64,000 nucleotides of DNA from assembly GCF_001279725.1 (NCBI RefSeq), contig NZ_LGDE01000079.1:61715-125714 (forward strand). The letters run 5' to 3'. The DNA comes from Streptomyces sp. WM4235. GTDB taxonomy: Bacteria; Actinomycetota; Actinomycetes; Streptomycetales; Streptomycetaceae. The notes under the pieces were generated by a model. It ran no database searches. It was not told the origin of the DNA and saw only the letters and a program-made list of their open reading frames with translations. A program made the position numbers and the translations under genes. Of the stretch, positions 8,916 to 18,179 are shown piece after piece; position 1 is the first letter of the stretch, and each line of letters opens with the position of its first letter.

Positions 8916-9180
8916 CTACAGCTCCTCTCCATGTAGTAGGCCGTCGATCTCATCGGTCAACCTGCTTAGGACGATGCGGCCGTAGACATCGCTGCATGCG
9001 AGGACGGCACTCCTCGCGTCGAGACCTGCCTCGCCGAGGGGCCCCACGGAGATCTGCACCTGGCCGCTCGCGTCGATGGTGGCCTACGCGTGTTCCCAGA
9101 GCTTGAGGCGATCCTGGCGCGCGGCGAACCGTGGCGGCGGGATGCGGAGTGGGGTCCAGCAGGGGTTTCGAGATCTATGT
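8916..9180 (-). pseudogene. Decayed gene remnant, C-terminal piece
   Basis: In one minus-strand frame the sequence reads like a genuine protein C-terminus (RFAARQDRLKLWEHA, then an in-frame TAG at 9084-9086, then ATIDASGQVQISVGPLGEAG and DVYGRIVLSRLTDEIDGLL). The codon choice and residue mix fit a real gene interrupted by a nonsense mutation. No start or family is recognisable, and the left and right limits are approximate. An intact 47-residue frame starting at a GTG (9057-9059) is the alternative reading. Confidence 0.35.
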
Positions 9181-9327
9181 CCCGCGGGTACCGGTGCCGC
9201 CCATTAGGGTTGACGCCATGCTGGTGAATGCGCTGGGGCCGGGAGCGGTGGGGGCGTCTAGACGCTGGTGGGCGCCCTTCGAGGCTGCCAGCAACGCGTT
9301 CGTTCATGACGAAGACGGGGGCCGACT

Positions 9328-11673
9328 GTGACCGAGAGCCAGTACATCAACGTCACGCCACACCCGCGCATCTTGGGTGTGCTGGGCGACATCGAGTTCT
9401 CTCACTGGCAGTGCCTGGCCGAGTTGATCGACAACTCCTTCGACGAGTTCCAAGCGGCTGCCGGGACTGTGGACCGCCCCTCGGTCGCGGTCTCGCTCCC
9501 GCCGGCGAACTCGCAACGCGCGACGGCTGAGATCAAGGTGCAGGACAACGGCCGGGGCATGAGCCTGGAGGCCGTCACCAACGCCATCAGCGCGGGCTGG
9601 ACGAGCAACGGTCGACACGGTTCCCTCGGCCTGTTCGGCATGGGCTTCAACATCAGCACCGCCCGGCTGGGTCGACGTACCACGGTACGCACCAGTCGTG
9701 CGGGCGATCCGGACTGGATCGAGGTGACCCTGGATCTGGCGCGGATCGCCAACTCCTCCGAGTACCAGGCACCGTACCGCTTGACGCCCAAGGACAATCG
9801 TGACGAGCACGGCACCACGGTCACGATCAGCGAGCTCAAGCAGGAGCAATACGCAACGCTCTGCCGCCCTCAGACGCAGACCGTGATCAGGGAGAAGCTC
9901 GGAGACGTCTACAGCTACCTGCTGGCGGAGAAGGGCTTCCTACTCACGCTCAACGGCAAGAAGATCAGGCCACGCCTGCCCTGTGTCTGGGATGAGAAGC
10001 GGACCGTCACCCGCCAGGGCGTGGAGATTCATGCTGTACAGAGGATCGACCGCGTTCTGAGCACGAAGAACGCGTGCATGGCGTGCGGATACTGGAGCAC
10101 CGCCGATGCGGAGCACTGCGAGGAATGCGGACAGGACCGCCTGGAACTGCGGGAGCGCAGGATCTGGGGCTGGATCGGGATTCAGCGCTACCTCCACCGC
10201 ACCGACTACGGGCTGGACTTCCTCCGTAACGGGCGCAAGATCATGCTCAAGGACAAGCGTGCCTTCCACTGGGAGGACGAGGACGGCATCGCGGAGCCGG
10301 AGCTGGAGTACCCCATCGACTCCGGGGCCGTGCAGATGGGCCGGATCGTCGGTGAGATCCATTGCGACCACGTCACTCCGAACTATCAGAAGACCGCCTT
10401 CGAGTTCGATACAGCCGAATGGCGTCAAGTCCTACGCGAGGTCCGCGGAACCAGTCCCCTGCGCCCTAAGATCGCCAAGAACCTTGGACTGCCGGAGAAT
10501 CGCAGCCCTCTCGCCCTGCTCTACGCGGGCTTCCGTCGCCAGGACCCGGGGCTCAACTACCTGATCCCCGGCGATGGACGTAACGCTCTCCACGAGACGG
10601 CGGTGAAGTGGGCCGGCTTGATGCGGAAGGGCGGCTACGAGTACCAGACCGATGAGGTGTGGTACCGAGCCGCTTATCAGCACGACAACCCGATAGCGGT
10701 GGACCCGCAACCGGAGAATGACGACATCCTCCCCGGGTTCGGGGCTGGACTCCTCGACCTGGATGACGAGCCGGAAGGCGGTGCGGCGCCGGGTGCGACG
10801 GGCATGACCGCAGCTGGTCAAGAACCGCCCGAGGACGAGGTCGCACCGGTGGAGACGCTGGATCAGAGGCTCCAGCGATACCGAGACAACGCCGACCCCA
10901 TCGTGGACCTGACAGGCCCGTACTACCTTGAAGAATTGGGCCGCGTGGATCTGACGGCCTGGGCGGTCCGCGGACAGAACCTCGTTACCAAGGATGAGCG
11001 GCCCGCACCTGCGATCGTCTCGATGGTCCGAGCCCCACACCTGGATGTTTTCGTCGACACCGGCCACTCGCTCTTCCGAGAGCACGGGGCGGACATGCGT
11101 GACCTGGCGCTCGTCGAGGTCGCGGAGTTTATGCGGGTACGGGCGAACATCGTCTCGATGCCCTTGAGTGAGATCGTGGCGCAGCTCAAGAGCCACACCT
11201 CCAGTCCTCGGCTGACGCCGGCGGCGACGGCGGAGGAGTCCGAGAGGCTACTGGAACAGGTGCGCATGGCGATGGTGGCGCCTGTTTCGGCGAACCCCGC
11301 GGTGCACTGGCTGCTGCTCACGAAGGATGAACGAGCCGATGCCGAACGCCGGTTCGCGGTCGAGGCCGGCGGAGCGTCCCCTTGGAACGACGCGATCTCC
11401 AGCGGTGAGTTCATCCGCTATGTCCCGGCCAGTGCGGTCATCCGTATGATCCAGGACTCCCCGGAGACTTTCCTCGACGGGTGCGTCTTCAAGCGCGGGT
11501 ACATCGCTCTGAGCGATCCCGGCGCTCGAGCGCTCGTCGTGGAACGACTGGTCAACCCCTTGGGGGACCTCGCGCTCCTGGAACAGCACCGTCCACGCCT
11601 CGACGTGGAGGAGCTGGCCCGGATCAGGATCAGCTGCAGACTCATCGCGCGCGACCTCGCCGACAACACATAG
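9328..11673 (+). CDS. GHKL (HSP90/MutL/MORC-like) ATPase with zinc ribbon
   Basis: The product has 781 residues. The N-terminal GHKL ATPase fold is clear: N-box LAELIDNSFDEF near residue 36, G1 box DNGRGM near 74, and glycine-rich lid GLFGMGFNIS near 107. A treble Cys cluster CMACGYW..HCEECGQ near residues 250-272 looks like a zinc ribbon inserted in an S5-like domain. The C-terminal 350 residues are helical and of unknown function. ATPases of this MORC/MutL group are known in bacterial restriction-modification neighbourhoods and probably act as ATP-gated DNA clamps. The GTG start at 9328 follows a G-rich site. The stop is 10 bases before the helicase gene. Confidence 0.85.
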   Translation: MTESQYINVTPHPRILGVLGDIEFSHWQCLAELIDNSFDEFQAAAGTVDRPSVAVSLPPANSQRATAEIKVQDNGRGMSLEAVTNAISAGWTSNGRHGSLGLFGMGFNISTARLGRRTTVRTSRAGDPDWIEVTLDLARIANSSEYQAPYRLTPKDNRDEHGTTVTISELKQEQYATLCRPQTQTVIREKLGDVYSYLLAEKGFLLTLNGKKIRPRLPCVWDEKRTVTRQGVEIHAVQRIDRVLSTKNACMACGYWSTADAEHCEECGQDRLELRERRIWGWIGIQRYLHRTDYGLDFLRNGRKIMLKDKRAFHWEDEDGIAEPELEYPIDSGAVQMGRIVGEIHCDHVTPNYQKTAFEFDTAEWRQVLREVRGTSPLRPKIAKNLGLPENRSPLALLYAGFRRQDPGLNYLIPGDGRNALHETAVKWAGLMRKGGYEYQTDEVWYRAAYQHDNPIAVDPQPENDDILPGFGAGLLDLDDEPEGGAAPGATGMTAAGQEPPEDEVAPVETLDQRLQRYRDNADPIVDLTGPYYLEELGRVDLTAWAVRGQNLVTKDERPAPAIVSMVRAPHLDVFVDTGHSLFREHGADMRDLALVEVAEFMRVRANIVSMPLSEIVAQLKSHTSSPRLTPAATAEESERLLEQVRMAMVAPVSANPAVHWLLLTKDERADAERRFAVEAGGASPWNDAISSGEFIRYVPASAVIRMIQDSPETFLDGCVFKRGYIALSDPGARALVVERLVNPLGDLALLEQHRPRLDVEELARIRISCRLIARDLADNT

Positions 11674-11683
11674 GGGGAGCGGA

Positions 11684-13342
11684 ATGCGATTCCTTGACGC
11701 CGCCTCGCTGCTGGACTCGGGCCCACTGCAGTTTCCTCGCCGCATTGAACGCCTCCTGTGGCACCTGGGCTTCTCCGATGTGTCCAACATCGATGGCTCT
11801 GGTGACGAGGGAGGCGACATCCTTGCCCTCCACAAGGGCGAGACCTGGGTGATCCAGTGCAAGTGGAAGCGGCACGGAGCCGTAGGGGCCGACGCGGTGG
11901 ATGAGGTCGCTCGTGCCCGGGATCACTATCGCGCCCACAAAGCCGTCGTCGTCACCAACACCCGCTTCAGCCCTGACGCCCGGAAGCGGGTGGCGAATCT
12001 GGCACGCCTCGGTCCTGGGATCCTCCTGTGGGGCGGAACCGACCTGACGACCAGCTTCGACCGGGTACCGCCCCGCTTTGGCCAAGTGACACCGCGGCCG
12101 TACCAGACCGAGGCACTTCAGGAACTGACCGCCGATCTCGACGCCTCGGGTCGTGCGCTCCTCGTCCTGGCCACCGGTCTGGGCAAAACGGTCGTCGGAG
12201 GCGAGATGATCGCGGCGCACCTGCGACGCGTCCCCCAGGACCAGGTCCTGGTCGTCGCGCATGCGAAAGACCTCGTCCAGCAACTAGAGCGGGCGCTCTG
12301 GCGGCACCTTCCCAAAGCTGTCCCGACGCGGCTCCTCACGGGTGACACCCGCCCCGACGATCTCTCCGGTCTCACCTGCGCGACGGTCGGCTCGGCGCTG
12401 TCGGCCGCGCGATTCGGATACCGACCGGGCCTCGTCATGATCGACGAAGCGCACCACGTGGGGGAAGAGGGCCAGTACGACGAGCTGCTGGAGCTCCTCA
12501 GCTCGGCGAGGCACCTGGGCGTCACGGCGACCCCATGGCGCGGTGACAAGCACGACATCACCCATCAGCTCGGCGCCCCCAGCTTCAGCCTGGGGATCGA
12601 GGAGGGCATGCGGCGCGGCTACCTCGCTCAGGTCGACTACCGCCTGTTCGTCGACGACATCGACTGGGACATCGTCCGCGAGGCCAGCGACCACTCGTAC
12701 GGACTGGCCGAACTCAACGCCAAGCTGTTCCTGCCCCAGCGGGACGAAGCCATCCGTGACGAGCTGGCCAACGCATGGGCCGGCACGCGTAATCCCCGGG
12801 CCATCGTCTTCTGCCGCACTATCGAACATGCCGAGCGGCTCGCTGACATGCTGCGGCGCACCCCCCTTTGGTCAGGTGCTCTCGCCATCCACGCGGGACT
12901 CGCCAAGAGAGAGCGGCAGAACCGCCTACTCGCCTTCCGGGCCGGCGAAGTGCCCATCCTGACGGCGATCGACATCCTCAACGAAGGCGTCGATGTGCCG
13001 GACGTGAATATCCTCTGCTTCGCGCGAGTCACTCACTCCCGCCGCATCTTCGTTCAGCAGCTTGGGCGAGGCCTCCGCTTGCGCGAGGGAAAGGAGCGAG
13101 TCACGGTGCTGGACTTCGTCAGCGACCTCCGCCGCATCGCTGCCGCACTCAAACTCAAACGCGCGCTCGACGGGGACGGCGAGATCGAGACCCTGGCGAA
13201 GATCACCCCGTCGAACATCGACTTCAGCGACCAGAAGGTGGCCACCCTCATGGACGAGTGGATCAAGGACGCTGCCAGTCTTGAAACCGCGTACGACGAG
13301 CACCGACTCCAGTTCCCCTCCACCCGCGCCCACCAGGAGTAA
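11684..13342 (+). CDS. Mrr-like nuclease fused to SF2 DEAH helicase
   Basis: The 552-residue product begins with an Mrr/restriction-endonuclease-like domain (residues 15-125): GDEGGDILAL, then WVIQCKWKR, giving the D..(Q)xK catalytic pattern. An SF2 helicase follows: Walker A ATGLGKT near residue 164, MIDEAHH near 251, GVTATPWRG near 280, IVFCRT, then VQQLGRGLRL as motif VI. This is the layout of DNA-translocating restriction enzymes in which the nuclease rides on the motor. GGGGGAG precedes the ATG. The gene sits between the MORC-like ATPase and the 218-residue unknown gene with gaps of 10 and 5 bases, so all three are almost certainly one transcript. Confidence 0.9.
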   Translation: MRFLDAASLLDSGPLQFPRRIERLLWHLGFSDVSNIDGSGDEGGDILALHKGETWVIQCKWKRHGAVGADAVDEVARARDHYRAHKAVVVTNTRFSPDARKRVANLARLGPGILLWGGTDLTTSFDRVPPRFGQVTPRPYQTEALQELTADLDASGRALLVLATGLGKTVVGGEMIAAHLRRVPQDQVLVVAHAKDLVQQLERALWRHLPKAVPTRLLTGDTRPDDLSGLTCATVGSALSAARFGYRPGLVMIDEAHHVGEEGQYDELLELLSSARHLGVTATPWRGDKHDITHQLGAPSFSLGIEEGMRRGYLAQVDYRLFVDDIDWDIVREASDHSYGLAELNAKLFLPQRDEAIRDELANAWAGTRNPRAIVFCRTIEHAERLADMLRRTPLWSGALAIHAGLAKRERQNRLLAFRAGEVPILTAIDILNEGVDVPDVNILCFARVTHSRRIFVQQLGRGLRLREGKERVTVLDFVSDLRRIAAALKLKRALDGDGEIETLAKITPSNIDFSDQKVATLMDEWIKDAASLETAYDEHRLQFPSTRAHQE

Positions 13343-13347
13343 TCACC

Positions 13348-14004
13348 GTGGCCTTGCAGCATCTGCCTGCGCCCATTCGCGAGCGCCTTCTCATCGAGAT
13401 TTACCAACAGGCCAACGACATGGACTGGGAGTTCTTGAGTAACACCGAGAAGACGAATCAGTACCGGCGATGGATCGAGGACCCCAAGGTTGGCGGCATC
13501 CTGCTCGCCTACGGGCCAGAGAAGGACGCCAGGGTCTGGATCAAGGACGTCCCCATGAAGGAGTACGCCCGAGCACAGGAAGGAATCGGGAACTATGTTC
13601 GCTATGCGGTAAATCGCTTCCAGGGTCCGGAGGAAATTGTTCGTGCGGCATGTGGCAGCGGCTGGGTGATTAAGCCCGATTCGGTTGGGGAGAAGCCGAA
13701 CCACTGCTACGCCGTCGCTGGCGACGCCACTCGATACATCTGCTGGGGCCGCGCCGCAAACTTTCGCGACCTCGTCTGGGCCGCGCTGAACGAGGCCATC
13801 GACTCGACGGAGCGGCCCGCGATCGTCATCACGACCCGCAACGGCGAGACTGTCTCCACAGCCGAGCACAGGCGCCAGGATCGCCTCGCGTCGCGTTGTG
13901 GAGCGGACCTGCGATACCTGCATCGCGAGATGGTCCCCAACCCGGACTACCTCGGGGTGACGGACGGCAGCCGCAGCCAATTGCAGCCCACGCTCCTGGA
14001 CTAG
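13348..14004 (+). CDS. Unknown last gene of the restriction-type operon
   Basis: This 218-residue protein starts at a GTG 5 bases after the helicase stop, with AGGAG as the ribosome-binding site. It has a charged helical N-terminus (RERLLIEIYQQANDMDWEFL), a central segment with aromatic residues (YVRYAVNRFQGPEEIVRAACG) and a short beta-rich part (PNHCYAVAGDATRYICWG). I recognise no catalytic motif or membrane segment. The tight spacing suggests it functions with the Mrr-helicase and MORC-like ATPase, for example as a specificity or regulatory subunit. That is inference from context only. Confidence 0.7.
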   Translation: MALQHLPAPIRERLLIEIYQQANDMDWEFLSNTEKTNQYRRWIEDPKVGGILLAYGPEKDARVWIKDVPMKEYARAQEGIGNYVRYAVNRFQGPEEIVRAACGSGWVIKPDSVGEKPNHCYAVAGDATRYICWGRAANFRDLVWAALNEAIDSTERPAIVITTRNGETVSTAEHRRQDRLASRCGADLRYLHREMVPNPDYLGVTDGSRSQLQPTLLD

Positions 14005-14200
14005 CCACCGGTCCATTCGATCAGCCTCGCCCCTGGGAGGAGGCAGGGCGGCACCGTACTCGCGGATGGCCAGTAGTGCGGCGAACGCGGCGAGCCACTG
14101 GTCAGACGTCCTTTGCGGCGCCCGCCCGTTCTATGAGGATCGGCTCTTCCGGCACAGATCGCAGCTGCTCAGTAGGCGCCAGTGGCCGTCGATTAGACCA
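13985..14200 (-). pseudogene. Possible small decayed zinc-motif gene
   Basis: One minus-strand frame contains IDGHWRLLSSCDLCRKSRSS, an in-frame TAG at 14131-14133, then DQWLAAFAALLAIREYGAAL. The residue mix resembles a real small CxxC protein of the type found on actinobacterial elements, broken by one stop. It partly overlaps the 3' end of the plus-strand gene that ends at 14004. Low confidence; limits approximate. Confidence 0.25.
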
Positions 14201-14796
14201 GGCGCGGTACGTGGGCGGACTGGTTTCCCGCGATTATGGGGCGGGCCCAGTCCACTCGGCTCCTGAGTTCGACGCCCTTCCGGGCTTTAAACTCACCCCT
14301 GTTTCGATTTCGTGGTGCCTTGGTTCAGCGACAGATAGACCCTGTCCCCGGATGCGCTGGAGCGATAGACGATGTACCAGCCGGCGGTCGCGCTGGGCGA
14401 CCGCCTTTGGGAGTAGACACGCGCCCAAGCGATCTCAGTCTTGAGCCCTGTGCCATCGCGTCCTTCGATGCCTACCTCGGCGAGAGGGACGTCCAGGGCT
14501 GCCGCTATGTCCTAGCGGTGCTTACGCAGCCAGTTGGGCATGTCCCTCCGAATGAGGACCCCGCAGCGCTGCATCGGCACCGAGTTCTTTGCCTGCCAGA
14601 CCGGCTGCAGGTCCATGACCTTGCTCAAGAGATCATCCACGTGCAGCAGCGTAGCCACCCGCTGGCCAAAGAAGCTGGGCCCTGGAGCCTGTGAATCCAG
14701 CAGGGCTCCAGGGGTCACACCGTCCATGTCAGTCCAGACAACTCCACGTTGCGCCGCCGCCAGCGGCCCATCAACTACTGTCCGAGCTGCGGCCAT
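14193..14796 (-). pseudogene. Broken McrB-like gene, MrcB N-terminal domain
   Basis: Three adjoining frames reconstruct an MrcB_N (DUF3578) domain. The first ends in LLSKVMDLQPVW..PNWLRKHR and stops at a TAG (14512-14514). The same frame resumes with DIAAALDVPLAEVGIEGRDG, TGLKTEIAWARVYSQRRS, PSATAGWYIVYR and VYLSLNQGTT, and stops at TGA 14293-14295. After a one-base shift the domain continues with EFKARKGVELRSRVDWARP and ends at TAA 14193-14195. The gene therefore carries one nonsense mutation and one frameshift, and the AAA+ GTPase part expected in McrB is absent. It lies 63 bases downstream of the DUF262-HNH gene on the same strand. Confidence 0.7.
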
Positions 14797-14859
14797 TGGT
14801 CATCCCACTTGGTCGCCACTGTCGGACATCTCGAAAGGTCGACGGCCAACGCGGCGCAG

Positions 14860-16506
14860 TTAGGATTTCAACTTGACGGAATGGAGATGCTCCTTGTATC
14901 CGGAGTTACAATACGGGTGGGTCAACTGCCCGTTTGCCGGGGCTCCCGTGCCTCCGTCTTCTTTTCGAATCTTATGGTCTACGGTTGCGGACTTCATATG
15001 CAGGCGCGCCTCACAGATACCACACCTAGGGGCGCTCTGTAGCACGGATTCCAGGTAGACCGCATTAGCCGTCTTCGTCGAAAAATCACGTCCATGCTCG
15101 TGGTCGTCTGCATCGACGAGCTTGACGGGGAGGCGATTTGTTGCGGAATCCTGAAGTTGAGAAATGATCTCGCCTTCCGATGCACCATCCCTTAGGCCTT
15201 CAAAGAGGACGGTGTACAGCTTTTGAATCGGCGGGACGGAGCGTTGCAGACTGCCATAGCGCCGTACGATTTGATTCAAAAAATACTTATGCTTGACCAG
15301 GAACTCTTCGAACTCCTTCCGCTTTTCTGAGAACTTCAAGAGGCGACGTTTTTCGGCGAGATCCTGAACGAAGGCTACTGCGGCCAAGAAGGCCGCCGGT
15401 TGAAAGCGTCCAGTGAAGCTGTAGAAGTACACCGCAGGGTGCAGGCCTAGCGAGCCAGGGGTATTGCCAGCGATTCGCTCGGATGCCCTTTTCACAACTC
15501 GCATGAACTGAATGGTGGCTGTGCCGTCGGGATCGTCGCCGAGTGGAGCTATTTCTACCGCTCCGCTCCTCTTGCGGCGGCGGGACCCCGTCTCATCGCG
15601 CCACATCTCCGGTTGCATGCCGTTGGTGAAGTTGACGAGTTCGAAGACCATCTTCACGCTATCTGCCGAGTACCTGCTCCCCGCAACGGGAAGATCGGCA
15701 GATTTGATAGCGAGGTCGACGTTGGGTTGGAAGATGAGGTCGTATACCTCCTTCGCGATAGTCTCGATCTCCGACTGTGTGGTTTCGCCGAACGATGACC
15801 AGTACTTGTGCCCTGTACCGGCCCGAATGAACGCACGCGCCGAAAGGGCGTTTGGCTTACGCCGCGCCTTAATCATGTCGAGCTCTGTGGGATCAATCGG
15901 CGTCGCCTGCTGATTGATCCGGAAGAACGAGCTCTCCGCCTTCTCGGCCTCCCCGTTCACCCATTGCAGGTGCAGAGAGAAGACGCTCAGATTCCGCGCT
16001 AGGAGCAGTTTTTCTTCAGAAACTGTGCGCGGATTTTTGAGGGCGAGGCTCAGGTCGCTGAACGAACCTACATTCTCCTGGATCAGACGTCGAGTCGCCT
16101 CCGCAGCTTTTCTCTGATCTTCGGGGATTACGTTATCGAAAAATTGGCGGGAGGTGTGACGGTCGCCGTAGTCATCGTGAGCCCAGGCCATAAGCGCACT
16201 CAATCGATGAGCGCCGTCAATAACGAAAACGCTGCCGCTCTTTGGTGAACGCCAGAGAATGATAGAAGGGATGAGGTCACCTTCCAGGAAGCTCCGGACA
16301 AGCGCTGCTACTTTTTCTGGCGTCCAGTTGGCTGTTTCGCGCTGGAAATCCGGCTTTCGCAAAACGCTATAGCCGATACTGTCCGGAAGTAGATCCGTAA
16401 CGCGGAGCGTACTCGAGATGGCGGACGGTTGAGTAAGCCCCCCGGAATCTATTGCCTCAAAGTCTTCGCGAGGAATTAGGGCATCTAGATTCACCCAATT
16501 AGGCAT
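14860..16506 (-). CDS. DUF262 and HNH nuclease protein
   Basis: The 548-residue product has an N-terminal DUF262 (ParB/Srx-like) domain: KPDFQRETANW near residue 52, LIPSIILW, then VIDGAHRLSALMAW, a variant of the usual DGQQR motif. The end carries an HNH/zinc motif: CGICEARL, TVDHKI, then LTHPYCN. DUF262-HNH proteins belong to the GmrSD-like group of modification-dependent defence nucleases. The gene has clearly more A and T at third positions than its neighbours, suggesting recent acquisition. The ATG at 16506 opens MPNWVNLDALIPRE. A broken McrB-like gene follows on the same strand. Confidence 0.85.
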   Translation of the reverse strand: MPNWVNLDALIPREDFEAIDSGGLTQPSAISSTLRVTDLLPDSIGYSVLRKPDFQRETANWTPEKVAALVRSFLEGDLIPSIILWRSPKSGSVFVIDGAHRLSALMAWAHDDYGDRHTSRQFFDNVIPEDQRKAAEATRRLIQENVGSFSDLSLALKNPRTVSEEKLLLARNLSVFSLHLQWVNGEAEKAESSFFRINQQATPIDPTELDMIKARRKPNALSARAFIRAGTGHKYWSSFGETTQSEIETIAKEVYDLIFQPNVDLAIKSADLPVAGSRYSADSVKMVFELVNFTNGMQPEMWRDETGSRRRKRSGAVEIAPLGDDPDGTATIQFMRVVKRASERIAGNTPGSLGLHPAVYFYSFTGRFQPAAFLAAVAFVQDLAEKRRLLKFSEKRKEFEEFLVKHKYFLNQIVRRYGSLQRSVPPIQKLYTVLFEGLRDGASEGEIISQLQDSATNRLPVKLVDADDHEHGRDFSTKTANAVYLESVLQSAPRCGICEARLHMKSATVDHKIRKEDGGTGAPANGQLTHPYCNSGYKEHLHSVKLKS

Positions 16507-16963
16507 TCCAACTCCTAGCTGCTTTCCTGCGGCGCTCTGAGCCTAGCGGCCCCTGTAGCGCATCGTGGTGGAATCAGACGATCACGTGGCTGGAGGTGCA
16601 CCCTCTACCGCAGGTGTGCCAGCGAGTTGGCCGCAGGTGGCACGGCCTTCCCGCACTCTTGGCTGGACGCATCGCGTAAACGTGACCGTGCGGTTGGCGG
16701 AGCGCCCGTGTTGGAATGTGGCCGCTGTGTGCGGCGACGTGCGGCCGGCGGCGAAGACATGGAGGCGACGCGGCGGCGACCGAGGCTGTCCGCTATGGCT
16801 GCCCGCCAACCGAACGGCGCGGCGGAGAACATCGATAAGTCCGTCGTGATCTCAGACATGCCTGCGAGCATCCCAGCCGCCAACGCCCCGCAACAGATGG
16901 CGACTTGGCGATCAAGTCGTTGTCAGGACAGGTCGGCTGTACCAAGAGTGGTCTTGCCGATGG
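16507..16963. other. Gap with no supported gene
   Basis: About 457 bases between the DUF262-HNH gene start and the 3' end of the next minus-strand gene. Short open frames exist on both strands, but none has a ribosome-binding site or recognisable motif. The part next to 16506 presumably holds the promoter of the DUF262-HNH gene. Confidence 0.45.
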
Positions 16964-17887
16964 TTATGGCAACCACCGCTGGGCATGAACACGACATGCG
17001 TCTGCGCCCTCGTCATACCCGGTCAGCTGCGTTCGTAGCTTCTCAGTCTCGGCCTCGGCCCTGCGCAGCCGGCGCTCCAAGACACCGCGGGCCGGCGGTG
17101 CCGGGTACTCGGGCTTCGGTGCCTCGTTGCGCGGAGTGAGCCAGCCCACGCGCTGGTACGCCACGATCACGCGAGCGTTGGGGCATGCATAGCACTGCCG
17201 TTCCTGACTCGGAATCGGCCAGCCTGACGCCAACATGCGGCGGATGTGCTCACGTTGGTGCTCAGGTTCAAGCGTCGGGTTGGAGATCAAGAGCTGCTCG
17301 AATTCCTCCATCATCTGCTTCACCCTGGAAGGGTCAGCCAAGCGAGGCCCATCGTCCGGCTTCCAGTTGAGGGTTGGCGCTACGACCTCTTCGACGTGTC
17401 CGCAGTCCGACGTGACCTTCCAGAACGCCGCGGTATGGGGTTCGTCGTGGCGCAGTACGGCCCACACTTCGGCATCGGCCCATTCGGGTGGCTCCGCCGG
17501 GTCGGCGGGGAAGCTCACCTCTCGCCGGTCTCCCCACTCGACGATGTCTCGGTAGGGGGCATGACCGGATTCATCGTGCCAGCAGTACAGCTGCCCCGGC
17601 GGCAATACTTCACCATCACCGGGAGCGCGCCACTGCCTTTCACTCGGCGGGGTGCCGTCGCCTGGTGTCATGAGCTCCCTGATACACACGCAATCAAGCT
17701 GAACCCGCCAGCGGTAGTACTGGTCTGGGTCCGGTGCGAAGAACGGCCACAGCACCGGAGGGATCGTCCTGCGGCGATCGGCGTTGAACTTCTCGTACTC
17801 GCGCAGGACGTCCGTTCGCCGCTTCGCCCGGCCGGGCAGTCGGCGCGCTAGAGCAGGTGGGCGCATATCAGCGGCGGGGTCTGCCAC
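16964..17887 (-). CDS. Hypothetical island protein with Cys/His motifs
   Basis: This 307-residue protein starts at GTG 17887, preceded by GAGAGGAC. The frame stays open upstream to 18124, but that part is noncoding DNA next to the att site. Possible metal-binding residues include DCVCIRE, YCWHDESGH, SDCGHVEE and ECYACP-like QCYACPNARV. It ends in a coiled-coil-like segment (RRLRRAEAETEKLRTQL). I do not recognise the family; it is the last island gene before the attachment site. Confidence 0.6.
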   Translation of the reverse strand: MADPAADMRPPALARRLPGRAKRRTDVLREYEKFNADRRRTIPPVLWPFFAPDPDQYYRWRVQLDCVCIRELMTPGDGTPPSERQWRAPGDGEVLPPGQLYCWHDESGHAPYRDIVEWGDRREVSFPADPAEPPEWADAEVWAVLRHDEPHTAAFWKVTSDCGHVEEVVAPTLNWKPDDGPRLADPSRVKQMMEEFEQLLISNPTLEPEHQREHIRRMLASGWPIPSQERQCYACPNARVIVAYQRVGWLTPRNEAPKPEYPAPPARGVLERRLRRAEAETEKLRTQLTGYDEGADACRVHAQRWLP

Positions 17888-18179
17888 GTTCAGGTCCTCT
17901 CGCCGTGTGAACCGCTGCGGTCGACGGTAGGGACCCTGCGATCGGCCTGGGAGGAGGATGACGCTCGCTTCGCCCGAACGGAGGAGGAAGTTGCCGACGC
18001 GCCCTCGCGGTCCGGATGGATCGCGAGTGATCACCGGCGGGACAGCGTCGGTGGCTGGGAGCCGACTGGGAGCCGATCTGCTCCCTGAGCCCCTTTGAGA
18101 CTCCCCCAGACCGTTCGAGGCCAAGGCGTTGACCAGGGGAAACGTCGTTCGCGCAGTTGGGGATCTTGGGTGGACCTCA

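Noticed and set aside
14236..14694. Plus-strand frame of 152 codons
   Set aside because: It is the antisense of the clear MrcB_N-domain remnant, which has recognisable motifs.
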